This document shows, one piece after another, positions 33,019 to 42,497 of a stretch of 64,000 bases of DNA (the stretch's first letter is position 1; each line of letters starts with the position of its first letter). The stretch comes from an uncultured Bacilli bacterium (lineage in GTDB: Bacteria; Bacillota_I; Bacilli_A; RF39; UBA660). Position numbers and translations under genes: made by a program. The stretch is from positions 496,001-560,000 of the forward strand of contig CAKOHZ010000001.1 of assembly GCA_934086315.1 (NCBI GenBank). Direction: 5' to 3'. The notes under the pieces were generated by a model that saw nothing but the letters and a program-made list of their open reading frames with translations, was not told the DNA's origin and ran no database searches.

Positions 33019-34026
33019 GTGATAGGGAGTAGACAAAGAGAACTATTAAGAGCAATAGTTGAAGAATATGTAAAAACTGCAAGACCTGTTGGAAGCAAAT
33101 CATTATGTAAAAAGTTTAAATGTTCTAGTGCTACTATCAGAAATGATATGGCTGCTCTTGAAGATTTAGGCTACTTAGAAAAAACACATATATCTTCAGG
33201 AAGAGTTCCATCTGAAAGTGGATATAGATATTATGTTGATAATTTGATGGAGCCAAGAAAAATAAGTGGAGAAGATATGCTTAAACTTCAAACTATATTT
33301 AACAACAACGAACTTGCTTTAAGTGATGCAATAAGTAAAAGTTTGGAAATTATAAGTGATATGACAAACTACACTTCAGTAATTCTTGGTAAAGAATCAA
33401 GTGATAACAAATTGCAAAGAGTAGAAGTTGTTCCAATAACAAGTAGACAACTAATCGCTATTGTAATTACTGATAAAGGTCATGTTGAAAACAAGAATAT
33501 AAATCTTGAAGAAAACATACCTGTAGAAGAAATATCTAAAACAACAGAATTGTTAAACAAAATGTTAATTGGGACGCCTATAGATGAAGTTCCTAGTAGA
33601 TTAGAGTTTGAAATAAAACCTATAATTGGTAATTATGTTCAAAACTATGAAGTTGTATATAATGCATTTTATAATGCACTTACAAACTTCACTAATGAAA
33701 GGGACGTTAGATTTACAGGTAAAGCTAATATATTAAAACAACCGGAATTCGGAACAGTTGATGATGTTAAAAACATTATAAGTAAATTTGAAAGCAAAGA
33801 TATGGTGAGTAAAATTGAAGAAAGTGACGATGAGGTTAAGGTATATATTGGTAGCGAATCTGAAATAGATGACAATGTAACAGTTGTTAAAACGAAATAT
33901 AATGCTGGTGGTAGAGAAGGTACTATCGCAGTAATAGGTCCAAAAAGAATGGAATATGAAAGAGTAGTAAATATGCTTGAGTATCTAAAAGAAAATATAG
34001 AGAAAAAGTATAATAACGATAAATGA
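33019..34026 (+). CDS. hrcA: Heat-inducible transcription repressor HrcA
   Basis: 335 residues from GTG, with AAAGGAGG five bases upstream. The N-terminal winged helix (SRQRELLRAIVEEYVKTARPVGSKSL, CSSATIRNDMAALEDLGYLEKTHISSGRVPSESGYRYYVD, read in parts) is the family hallmark, followed by the GAF-like dimer domain and a final GREGTIAVIGPKRMEYERVV. It represses heat-shock genes through the CIRCE sites upstream. Confidence 0.96.
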   Translation: MIGSRQRELLRAIVEEYVKTARPVGSKSLCKKFKCSSATIRNDMAALEDLGYLEKTHISSGRVPSESGYRYYVDNLMEPRKISGEDMLKLQTIFNNNELALSDAISKSLEIISDMTNYTSVILGKESSDNKLQRVEVVPITSRQLIAIVITDKGHVENKNINLEENIPVEEISKTTELLNKMLIGTPIDEVPSRLEFEIKPIIGNYVQNYEVVYNAFYNALTNFTNERDVRFTGKANILKQPEFGTVDDVKNIISKFESKDMVSKIEESDDEVKVYIGSESEIDDNVTVVKTKYNAGGREGTIAVIGPKRMEYERVVNMLEYLKENIEKKYNNDK

Positions 34027-34043
34027 TTTAAAGGAGAAAGTAA

Positions 34044-34679
34044 ATGGCTAAAAGATCAAAAGACGAAGAAATAAAGAAAACAAATTGTGACGAAAGTTGC
34101 GATTGTGGATGTAATGAAGGAAACGAATGTAACTGCGAAGATGTACATGAAGAAGTAAAACAAGAAGAAAGCGGATGCGCAGGTTCATGCGATGGATGTT
34201 CAGGTTGTGGAACAATAGATCCAGAAATGGTAATTCAAATCCTTGAAAATAGAAATAAAGAATTAGAAGAAAAATATATGCGTTTACAAGCTGAATATTT
34301 AAACTTCAAAACAAGAACTCAAAGTGAAATAAGTAAAATGCTTCAATACGAAGGTGAATCATTCATCAAAGAAATCTTAGTAGTTAAAGATAACCTAGAA
34401 AGAGCTATTATGATGGATGACAATGATTTATCTGATGAAGTAAGTAAATTCTTAAGCGGATTTAAAATGATACTTGGAAATCTTACTGCTTTACTAGACA
34501 AATTCGAAGTTCGTGAAGTAGAGTGCTTAGGACTAGAATTTGATCCTCATGTAGCTGAAGCTGTACTTACTGAACACGATGAAAATAAACCTGAAAATGT
34601 AGTACTTGAAGTACTAACTAAAGGTTATAAATATAAAGATAAAGTTATTAGACATGCTATGGTAAAAGTAAATAAATAA
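34044..34679 (+). CDS. grpE: GrpE nucleotide exchange factor with cysteine-rich N-terminal tail
   Basis: 211 residues. Residues ~62-211 are normal GrpE: a long coiled coil (LENRNKELEEKYMRLQAEYLNFKTRTQ) and the C-terminal beta wing (DPHVAEAVLTE, VLTKGYKYKDKVIRHAMVKV). The first ~60 residues are atypical: ten cysteines at 15, 19, 21, 23, 29, 31, 45, 49, 52 and 55, spaced by Gly, Asp, Glu and Asn. Usual GrpE tails are acidic but cysteine-free. The tail could bind metal or act as a redox sensor. It lies between hrcA and dnaK in the normal order. Confidence 0.95.
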   Translation: MAKRSKDEEIKKTNCDESCDCGCNEGNECNCEDVHEEVKQEESGCAGSCDGCSGCGTIDPEMVIQILENRNKELEEKYMRLQAEYLNFKTRTQSEISKMLQYEGESFIKEILVVKDNLERAIMMDDNDLSDEVSKFLSGFKMILGNLTALLDKFEVREVECLGLEFDPHVAEAVLTEHDENKPENVVLEVLTKGYKYKDKVIRHAMVKVNK

Positions 34680-34697
34680 AGGAGAGATGATAAATTT

Positions 34698-36536
34698 ATG
34701 GCAAAAATTAATAAAGTTATAGGTATAGATTTAGGTACAACAAACAGTTGTGTTGCTGTACTAGAAGGTGGAGAACCAAAGGTTATCCCAAATGCTGAAG
34801 GAAATAGAACAACACCTTCAGTAGTAAGTTTTAAAAATGGAGAAGTAAGAGTTGGAGACGTTGCAAAACGTGAAGCTCAAACTTCAACAAATGTAATTAG
34901 TTCTATTAAGAGATTAATGGGTACGAAAGAAAAAGTAGAAGCAGAAGGAAAGAAATATACTCCAGAAGAAATAAGTGCTAAAATTCTTATGAACTTAAAA
35001 GAAACTGCAGAAGCTTATTTAGGCGGAGAAGTTACTAAAGCAGTTATTACTGTTCCAGCATACTTCAACGATGCTCAAAGACAAGCAACTAAGAATGCAG
35101 GTAAAATTGCAGGATTAGATGTTGAAAGAATTATAAATGAACCAACAGCTGCAGCACTTGCTTACGGACTTGATAAACAAGAAAATGCTCATACAGTTCT
35201 AGTATACGACTTAGGTGGTGGAACATTCGATGTTTCAATTCTAGAATTAGGTGATGGTGTATTTGAAGTTAAAGCTACAAGTGGTAACAACCATTTAGGT
35301 GGAGATGACTTCGATAAAGCTATTATGGATTACATTATTAGTGAATTCAAGAAAGAAAACGGAGTAGACCTATCTAAAGATAAACTTGCTATGCAAAGAC
35401 TTAAAGAAGGAGCAGAAAAAGCTAAAAAAGATTTAAGTGGTGTTAAGACTACACAAATTAGCTTACCATTCATTACTCAAGGTGAAAATGGACCATTACA
35501 TGTTGATATGACATTAACTAGAGCTAAATTTGAAGAATTAATTAATGATTTAGTAGAATCTACTAGAAAACCAGTTAGAGATGCTCTTAAAGAAGCTAAA
35601 TTAACTAAGAATGACATTGATAAAGTATTACTTGTTGGTGGATCAACTAGAATACCATGTGTTCAAGATTTAGTTAAAGAAGAATTAGGAAAAGAAGGAA
35701 GTAAAGAAGTTAACCCAGATGAAGTAGTTGCTATGGGTGCTGCTATTCAAGGTGGTGTATTAACTGGAGAAGTTAATGACTTAGTACTTTTAGATGTTAC
35801 ACCTCTATCATTAGGTATTGAAACATTAGGAAACGTTATGACTGTATTAATTCCAAGAAATACAACTATTCCAACAACTAAGAGTCAAGTATTCAGTACT
35901 GCTGCAGATAATCAACCAGCTGTAGATATTCATATCTTACAAGGTGAAAGACCAATGGCTGCTGATAACAAGACTTTAGGACACTTCCAATTAACTAACA
36001 TACCACCAGCTCCAAGAGGAGTACCACAAATCGAAGTATCATTCGATATTGATGCAAATGGTATTGTTAATGTTAAAGCTAAAGATTTAGGAACTAATAA
36101 AGAACAAGCAATCACAATTACAGCATCTTCAAATTTAAGTGAAGAAGAAATTGATAGAATGATGAAAGAAGCTGAAGCAAATAAAGAAGCAGATAACAAA
36201 CGTAAAGAAGCTGCAGAAATTAAGAACGATGCAGAACAAATGGTATTTGCTGCTGAAAAAACATTAAAAGACTTTGGCGACAAAGTAAAAGATGATGAAA
36301 AAGAAGAGATAGAAAAACTTGTAAAAAATACTAAAGATGCTTTAGAAAAAGATGACAACGATGAAATTAAGAGTACAAGTGAAGAACTTTCTAAGAAAGT
36401 AATGGAATTATCAAGTAGAATCTATCAAGAACAAGCTGTTGAATCACAAAAAGCAAGCGAAAATGCATCAGAAGAAAAAGAAGACAAAAAAGATAAAAAA
36501 GACAATGTAAAAGATGCTGAATTCGAAGAAAAATAA
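34698..36536 (+). CDS. dnaK: Chaperone DnaK (Hsp70)
   Basis: 612 residues. ATPase signatures: GIDLGTTNSCVAV, VYDLGGGTFDVSI, and LLVGGSTRIPCVQ. The substrate-binding domain starts after NDLVLLDVTPLSLGIET, and a helical lid follows. The tail is Lys/Asp/Glu-rich and ends EFEEK, like the EEVD-type tails of Gram-positive DnaK. GGAGAGATGATAAATTT precedes the ATG. Confidence 0.98.
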   Translation: MAKINKVIGIDLGTTNSCVAVLEGGEPKVIPNAEGNRTTPSVVSFKNGEVRVGDVAKREAQTSTNVISSIKRLMGTKEKVEAEGKKYTPEEISAKILMNLKETAEAYLGGEVTKAVITVPAYFNDAQRQATKNAGKIAGLDVERIINEPTAAALAYGLDKQENAHTVLVYDLGGGTFDVSILELGDGVFEVKATSGNNHLGGDDFDKAIMDYIISEFKKENGVDLSKDKLAMQRLKEGAEKAKKDLSGVKTTQISLPFITQGENGPLHVDMTLTRAKFEELINDLVESTRKPVRDALKEAKLTKNDIDKVLLVGGSTRIPCVQDLVKEELGKEGSKEVNPDEVVAMGAAIQGGVLTGEVNDLVLLDVTPLSLGIETLGNVMTVLIPRNTTIPTTKSQVFSTAADNQPAVDIHILQGERPMAADNKTLGHFQLTNIPPAPRGVPQIEVSFDIDANGIVNVKAKDLGTNKEQAITITASSNLSEEEIDRMMKEAEANKEADNKRKEAAEIKNDAEQMVFAAEKTLKDFGDKVKDDEKEEIEKLVKNTKDALEKDDNDEIKSTSEELSKKVMELSSRIYQEQAVESQKASENASEEKEDKKDKKDNVKDAEFEEK

Positions 36537-36557
36537 TTAGATAATTAACTGAGTTAT

Positions 36558-36585
36558 GGGCTCAAACACTTGAGCCCTTAATTTA
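36558..36585 (+). terminator. Hairpin after dnaK
   Basis: GGGCTCAA, ACAC loop, TTGAGCCC followed by TTAATTT. The T tract is imperfect and no strong promoter follows, so partial readthrough into pepF and dnaJ is likely. Confidence 0.75.
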
Positions 36586-36601
36586 TATAAAAGGAGAAAC
36601 A

Positions 36602-38368
36602 ATGGATAAATACAAATGGGACTTAACTAAATTATTTAAAAGTGATGAAGACTTTAATGAAACAATAAATAGAGTAACAAAACTATTAGATGAAATAGTT
36701 AAATACAAAGGAAGAATATTTGAAAGTGAAGAGACTTTATTAGAATTCTTAAAACTTGATACCGAGATAGATATATTAATAGAAAGAATATATATTTATG
36801 CATATCTTGGATACTATGACAACATGAGTGATGAAGAATTCTTAGTAAAGAAAGAAAAAGCTAATAATATAATGAATACTTCTTCAAGTGTAAGAACATT
36901 TGTAACTCCAGAAATTCTAAGTAAAGATTATAAAGAAGTACAAGAATTATTATCTAAAAATAAAGAACTAGAAAAATATAAATTTGCATTTGAAAAAATA
37001 TTTAGAAGAAAAGAACATATACTTAGTGAACCTGAAGAATTATTGTTATCAAATGTAAGTGAAACATTTACAACTGCAAGAGATGCATTCAATGCATTAG
37101 ATAATGTAGATATAGATTTAGGTTATATCAAAGATGAAGAAGGAAAGAAAGTAGAATTAACTTCTTCAAACTATGTAAGATATATTACATCAAAGAATAG
37201 AAATGTAAGAAAAAATGCATTTAAAAAAGATAATAAATATTATGAAAAACATATAAATACTTTAAGTGCTTTGTATGCAGGAAAAGTTAAAACAAATGCA
37301 TTTATTTCAAAGACGAGAAAATATAATAGTATCTTAGAAATGTATTTATTCAGTGATAAAATAAGTAGAAAATTGTATGAAAATTTAATAAAAATCACAA
37401 ATAAAAATACTAAATACTTAAAAGAATATTACAAATTAAAAGGAAAAGAACTTGGATATAAACTACATTTATATGATACATATGTAAATACATCTTCTAT
37501 GCCTAAAAAAGATATTCCATATGAAGAAGGAATTAAAATAATTAATAAAGCATTATCTCCACTTGGAGAAGATTATTTAAAAGAATTTAATAGACTATTA
37601 AATAGTAATGTAGTAGATGTATATCCAAAAAAAGCTAAAAGAAGCGGTGCATTCGAATGGTGTACATATGGAGTAGATCCTTACGTATCATTAAACTATG
37701 AAAATGATATTGATTCAGTAAGTACACTTGCTCATGAAATGGGACATGCTATGCATAGTTATTATAGTAATACAAATCAAGATTACATAAATGCAGACTA
37801 TCCAATCTTTTTAGCAGAAATCGCATCAACAGTAAATGAAGCATTACTTTCTAATTATTTAATTAAAAATAGTAGTGATAAAGATGAAAAAATATATTAT
37901 CTAGTAGAATTTTTAGATAAATTCAAAGGAACTGTTTATAGACAAATGATGTTCGCTGAATTTGAATATATAATACATAAAATGTATGAAAAAGGTGAAG
38001 CAATTACTAAAGACTTATTATGTAAGACTTACTATGATTTAAACAAAAAAGAATTTGGCGGTGCTGTAGTAGTAGACAAAGATATTCAATATGAATGGTC
38101 AAAAATTCCACATTTTTATTCATCATTCTATGTTTATAAATATGCTACTGGATTCATAAGTGCACTTTTAATCGCAGATAAATTAGAAAAAGACAAAAAC
38201 TTTAAAGATAAATATATAGAATTTTTAAGTAGTGGTTGTAGTGATTATCCACTAGAATTATTAAATAAACTTGGAATAGATTTAGCAGATGAGAATACAC
38301 TAGATAACGCATTCCAACTATTTAATGAAAAAGTAAAATTACTAAATGAATATATGAATGGAGAGTAG
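36602..38368 (+). CDS. pepF: Oligoendopeptidase F (M3 metallopeptidase)
   Basis: 588 residues. The zinc motif is LAHEMGHAMHSYY with HExxH at 378-382, and the third ligand Glu lies in FLAEIASTVNEALL about 25 residues later. The N-terminal PepF domain (YKWDLTKLFKSDEDF) is typical. It cleaves short peptides in the cytoplasm. Its position between dnaK and dnaJ is unusual; GGAGAAACA precedes the ATG and dnaJ begins 2 bp after the stop. Confidence 0.93.
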   Translation: MDKYKWDLTKLFKSDEDFNETINRVTKLLDEIVKYKGRIFESEETLLEFLKLDTEIDILIERIYIYAYLGYYDNMSDEEFLVKKEKANNIMNTSSSVRTFVTPEILSKDYKEVQELLSKNKELEKYKFAFEKIFRRKEHILSEPEELLLSNVSETFTTARDAFNALDNVDIDLGYIKDEEGKKVELTSSNYVRYITSKNRNVRKNAFKKDNKYYEKHINTLSALYAGKVKTNAFISKTRKYNSILEMYLFSDKISRKLYENLIKITNKNTKYLKEYYKLKGKELGYKLHLYDTYVNTSSMPKKDIPYEEGIKIINKALSPLGEDYLKEFNRLLNSNVVDVYPKKAKRSGAFEWCTYGVDPYVSLNYENDIDSVSTLAHEMGHAMHSYYSNTNQDYINADYPIFLAEIASTVNEALLSNYLIKNSSDKDEKIYYLVEFLDKFKGTVYRQMMFAEFEYIIHKMYEKGEAITKDLLCKTYYDLNKKEFGGAVVVDKDIQYEWSKIPHFYSSFYVYKYATGFISALLIADKLEKDKNFKDKYIEFLSSGCSDYPLELLNKLGIDLADENTLDNAFQLFNEKVKLLNEYMNGE

Positions 38369-38370
38369 TT

Positions 38371-39513
38371 ATGGCAAAAAGAGATTATTATGAAGTTTTA
38401 GGTGTATCAAAAGATGCAACTGAAGCAGAAATAAAAAGTGCTTTTAGAAAAAAAGCTAAAGAATTTCACCCAGATCTAAATAAGAGTCCAGACGCACCAG
38501 AAAAATTCAAAGAAGCACAAGAAGCATATGCATGCCTTTCAGATAAAGATAATCGTGCTAAATATGATAAATATGGTCACGCAGCATTTGAAAATCCTTA
38601 TGGAAATGCAGGCGGTGGAGCTAGCTATGGAGGCGGAGCTAATCCATTCGGAAACTTCGATTTCAGTGATATCTTTGATGATTTATTTGGCGGTTCAGGT
38701 TTCAGTTCATTTAGTGGATTTGGTGGTGGAAATAGATCATCATCAAGAGCTCGTAAAGGAAGCGATTCACTTTATGGAATGAAAATAGACTTTATGGAAG
38801 CTGTTTATGGTTGCAAAAAAGATATAGATTTAGAATACTATGAAAATTGTGAAGATTGCGATGGCTTAGGTGGTCATGGAGAAACAACTTGTTCAGAATG
38901 TAATGGTTCAGGATATGTTGTAAGACAAACAAATACAATCTTTGGAGCAATGCAAAGTAGAACAGTATGTCCAGAATGCAACGGAAAAGGAAAAACTTAT
39001 AAAACAAGATGTAACACATGCAAAGGCAATGGAAAAATCAAAGTACAAAAAACAATCACAATTGATATTCCAGCTGGTATAGATAATGGAGAACAACTAA
39101 GATTAAGTGGAAAAGGTGAACCAGGAGTAAATGGTGGACCAAATGGAGACTTATATATTGAAATTAGAATTAAACCAGATGACAATTATAAAAGAGAAGG
39201 AAACGATATATATTTAGAAGTACCAGTTACTATAACAGATCTATGTTTAGGTGCAACTAAAACAATAAAAACAATTGATGGATACGTAGATTTAAAAATT
39301 AAAGATGGAAGTCAACCAGGAGATATCCTTAGAATAAAAGGAAAGGGTATCAATAATCCAGATTCTTGGAAAAAAGGAGACTTCTATTGTGTACTTAAAC
39401 TAATAATTCCAACAAGTCTATCAAGAAAACAAAAACAAATCCTAGAAGAACTTGAAGACACAGATCTAGAAGATTCAAGCGAATTCAAGAAATTTGCAAA
39501 ATTAAATAAATAG
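38371..39513 (+). CDS. dnaJ: Chaperone DnaJ (Hsp40, type I)
   Basis: 380 residues. J domain with HPD (FHPDLN), Gly/Phe-rich linker (about 75-125), four zinc-finger repeats (CEDCDGLG, CSECNGSG, CPECNGKG, CNTCKGNG) and the C-terminal client-binding domains with GDLYIEIRI. All parts of a type I DnaJ are present. GGAGAGTAGTT precedes the start, inside the end of pepF. Confidence 0.97.
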   Translation: MAKRDYYEVLGVSKDATEAEIKSAFRKKAKEFHPDLNKSPDAPEKFKEAQEAYACLSDKDNRAKYDKYGHAAFENPYGNAGGGASYGGGANPFGNFDFSDIFDDLFGGSGFSSFSGFGGGNRSSSRARKGSDSLYGMKIDFMEAVYGCKKDIDLEYYENCEDCDGLGGHGETTCSECNGSGYVVRQTNTIFGAMQSRTVCPECNGKGKTYKTRCNTCKGNGKIKVQKTITIDIPAGIDNGEQLRLSGKGEPGVNGGPNGDLYIEIRIKPDDNYKREGNDIYLEVPVTITDLCLGATKTIKTIDGYVDLKIKDGSQPGDILRIKGKGINNPDSWKKGDFYCVLKLIIPTSLSRKQKQILEELEDTDLEDSSEFKKFAKLNK

Positions 39514-39535
39514 TCAGTTAATACTGACTTTTTTA
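39512..39535 (+). terminator. Terminator after dnaJ
   Basis: AGTCAGT, TAAT loop, ACTGACT, six T residues. Confidence 0.9.
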
Positions 39536-39555
39536 ATAGAAAAATCTAATATAAA

Positions 39556-39584
39556 TTGAATTTTATGCCAAAAAATGATATAAT
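39556..39584 (+). promoter_or_regulatory. Sigma-A promoter of dnaG-sigA-trmK
   Basis: TTGAAT (39556-39561), 17-bp spacer, TATAAT (39579-39584) preceded by TGA (extended -10). Confidence 0.85.
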
Positions 39585-39663
39585 ATGAACGTTTTTTAAA
39601 TAAATTGCAAAAAAAAGAAGTGTTTTGAAACTTTTCTTCGTATATATATTATTAGGAGGGAAA

Positions 39664-41412
39664 ATGGCACATATTAGTCCTAAAATCATTGCTGAAGTAA
39701 AATCTAGAAATAGACTAGAAGATGTTTTAAGAAGTTATGGCGTAGAACTTGATAGTAGAAATAAAGCATTATGTCCATTTCATAAAGAAAAAACTCCTTC
39801 ATTTAGTGTAAAACCAGATGAACAAATATTTACTTGTTTTGGTAAATGTAACTTCACTGGAGATGTATTCACATTTGTTGAAAGAAAAGAAGGAGTAACA
39901 AGACTTGAAGCAATAAAGATTTTAGCTGATAGAGTGGGAATAAAAATAGACAATACTGAAGTTAAAAAAGTAAACACAAAGTTTCAAACATACTACGAAA
40001 TTAATGACACAGTAAATAAATATTTCAAGAACACACTTTTATCTAAAGAAGGAACTGAAGCATTAAAATACTTAACTGAAAGAAATATGTCTAAAGAATT
40101 AATTAGTGAATTTAATATTGGCCTTTCTAGTTCAAACAAACTGTATAACATCTTATCCAAAAAATATAAAAAAGAAGATTTATATGACATAGGATTAATT
40201 AAACAAATAAATGGTAATTTCTACGACACATTTCAAAATAGAATAATATTTCCAATCATAGATGAGAATAATAACATAGTAGCTTTTTCAGGAAGAAAAT
40301 ATTTAAGTGAAGACTTAAAAGACGATCACTTACCAAAATATCTTCATTCAAAAGAAAGTGAAATATTTAAAAAAAGTGGTATTTTATATAATATCAATAA
40401 CGCAGATGCATTTATTAGACAAAGTAAAGAAATAGTACTTACTGAAGGATTTATGGATACTATAAGAATGTCATCTATAGGTTATAAAAATGTAGTAGCT
40501 CTAATGGGAACAGCATTTACAAAAGAACATCTAGATAAAATACTAAAATATAAATGCAAAGTAATACTAAACCTAGATCAAGATGAAGCAGGAGTTACAA
40601 ATACAATTAAAATCGGAGATGAACTTCTAAAACACAATATAGATTCAACAGTAATAGTATTTGAAGATTATAAAGATAGTGATGAATTCATAAGTAAAAA
40701 AGGAAAAGAAGCATTTGATATAGCTTACAATAATAGACTTTCCTTCATAGATTTTAAACTTAAATACTTAAAATCAAGTAAGAACATGAAAGATTCAGTC
40801 GAAGTAAGTAAATATATAAATGAAGCAATAGATTCCTTAGAACAAATAGATGATGACATTTTAAGAGAACTAAAGATAAATGAAATATCTAAAGAATTTG
40901 ATATTGATGATTCAGTAATAAGAAATAAGATAAAAGTAAAAGAAGTAAAAACAAAAAAAGAAGAACCAAAGAAACAAGAAGAAGTAAAAAGATATAATAA
41001 ATATGACATAAGTGAAATAAGAATATTATATTTAATGTTAAATTATGACGATGTTATATTGTACTTTGAAAATTCACTTGGATACTTAATAAATCCTAAA
41101 AGATCAAATCTTGCCTACAAAATAATAGAGTTTAGAAATGATAATGGATACTTTAATCTATTTGACTTCGAAGACTCAATACTAGAAGATAAAGACTTAA
41201 ATGATACACTTGATGAAATAAAAAAATATCATAACAATAAAGAATATACAAATGAAGAACTTGAAGATTATATAAATACTATAAAAGAATACTCAGTAAA
41301 AAAACAAATAGAAAAACTAAAACAAGAAATGAAAGACACCTTAGATATAAATAAAAAAATAGAGATTGCTAAAAAAATAGAGAATATAAATAAGGAAGTG
41401 TTAAAATGGTAA
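39664..41412 (+). CDS. dnaG: DNA primase
   Basis: 582 residues. The N-terminal zinc-binding domain has Cys37 and His40 (CPFHKEKTPSFSV), then Cys58 and Cys62 in TCFGKCNFTGDVF; the last pair is spaced CxxxC instead of the usual CxxC. The TOPRIM core follows (LTEGFMDTI, NLDQDEAG, DSDEFISKKG). The C-terminal ~150 residues are the DnaB-interacting helices. GGAGGG precedes ATG 39664; the longer frame from 39625 has no support. The macromolecular synthesis operon order dnaG-sigA is kept with a 7-bp overlap. Confidence 0.95.
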   Translation: MAHISPKIIAEVKSRNRLEDVLRSYGVELDSRNKALCPFHKEKTPSFSVKPDEQIFTCFGKCNFTGDVFTFVERKEGVTRLEAIKILADRVGIKIDNTEVKKVNTKFQTYYEINDTVNKYFKNTLLSKEGTEALKYLTERNMSKELISEFNIGLSSSNKLYNILSKKYKKEDLYDIGLIKQINGNFYDTFQNRIIFPIIDENNNIVAFSGRKYLSEDLKDDHLPKYLHSKESEIFKKSGILYNINNADAFIRQSKEIVLTEGFMDTIRMSSIGYKNVVALMGTAFTKEHLDKILKYKCKVILNLDQDEAGVTNTIKIGDELLKHNIDSTVIVFEDYKDSDEFISKKGKEAFDIAYNNRLSFIDFKLKYLKSSKNMKDSVEVSKYINEAIDSLEQIDDDILRELKINEISKEFDIDDSVIRNKIKVKEVKTKKEEPKKQEEVKRYNKYDISEIRILYLMLNYDDVILYFENSLGYLINPKRSNLAYKIIEFRNDNGYFNLFDFEDSILEDKDLNDTLDEIKKYHNNKEYTNEELEDYINTIKEYSVKKQIEKLKQEMKDTLDINKKIEIAKKIENINKEVLKW

Positions 41413-42497
41413 ATAATATTAAAACATTTGAAGAAAGACTAAAAGAATTAGTAAGTGATGGTAAAAAACAAGGATACTTAACTTATGAACAAATAGCTAA
41501 GAAAACTATTGATTTAGATTTAGATGCTAATGCATTAGATCAACTATATAATACATTAAGTGAAAATCAAATCGAAGTAAGAGCTGAAGATGAAGAAGAC
41601 GGTTCTCCAATAGATTTAAAAAATGATATTATAATCGATGATGTACCAGATGAAAGTAAGGACATGAGTGTTAATGACAACGTAAGAATGTACTTAAAAG
41701 AAATAGGTAAAATAAGTCTTCTTAGTCAAGAAGAAGAACAAGAGTTATCAAGAAGAGTAGCAGAGGGAGATGAAAAAGCTAAAAATATCTTAGCTGAATC
41801 TAACCTTCGTTTAGTTGTTTCAATTGCTAAACGTTATGTAGGACGTGGACTTTTATTCTTAGACTTAATTCAAGAAGGAAATATAGGTCTTATGAAAGCA
41901 GTTGAAAAATTCGATTATGACAAAGGATATAAATTTAGTACTTATGCTACATGGTGGATTCGTCAAGCTATAACTCGTGCACTTGCAGATCAAGCAAGAA
42001 CAATTCGTGTACCAGTTCATATGGTAGAAACAATCAATAAAATGGCACGTATTGAAAGACAAATGACTCTAGAATTAAATAGAGAACCAACTGATCAAGA
42101 GCTATCTAAGAAAATGGGACTATCAGTAGATAAAATTGCAGAGATTAGAAAGATAAGTCAAGACCCAGTATCACTAGAAACACCAATAGGTGAAGAAGAT
42201 GACTCTCATTTAGGAGATTTCCTTGCTGATGAAAGAACAATGTCACCAGAAGAATTCGCAACATACGAAATATTAAAAGATGAATTACGTGAAGTATTAG
42301 ATACACTAACAGTACGTGAAAAAGAAGTATTAGAATTAAGATTTGGCTTATTTGATGGTTCAAGTCACACACTAGAAGAAGTAGGAAAACAATTCAAAGT
42401 TACTCGTGAAAGAATTAGACAAATCGAAGCAAAAGCTCTTAGAAAACTAAGACACCCATCAAGAGCTAAAAAACTAAAAGATTTCTTAATTGAATAG
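41406..42497 (+). CDS. sigA: Primary sigma factor (RpoD/SigA)
   Basis: 363 residues. Region 1.2 to 4.2 are all recognisable: DNVRMYLKEIGKISLLSQEEEQELSRR, NLRLVVSIAKRYVGRGLLFLDLIQEGNIGLMKAVEKFDY, the RpoD box KFSTYATWWIRQAITRAL, region 3, and 4.2 TLEEVGKQFKVTRERIRQIEAKALRKLRHPSR (quoted in parts). The near-consensus promoters in this window suit such a factor. The stop overlaps trmK by 8 bp. Confidence 0.97.
   Translation: MVNNIKTFEERLKELVSDGKKQGYLTYEQIAKKTIDLDLDANALDQLYNTLSENQIEVRAEDEEDGSPIDLKNDIIIDDVPDESKDMSVNDNVRMYLKEIGKISLLSQEEEQELSRRVAEGDEKAKNILAESNLRLVVSIAKRYVGRGLLFLDLIQEGNIGLMKAVEKFDYDKGYKFSTYATWWIRQAITRALADQARTIRVPVHMVETINKMARIERQMTLELNREPTDQELSKKMGLSVDKIAEIRKISQDPVSLETPIGEEDDSHLGDFLADERTMSPEEFATYEILKDELREVLDTLTVREKEVLELRFGLFDGSSHTLEEVGKQFKVTRERIRQIEAKALRKLRHPSRAKKLKDFLIE

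Noticed and set aside
38528..38782. Plus-strand frame inside dnaJ
   Set aside because: It is a shifted frame over the Gly/Phe-rich linker, with no ribosome binding site.
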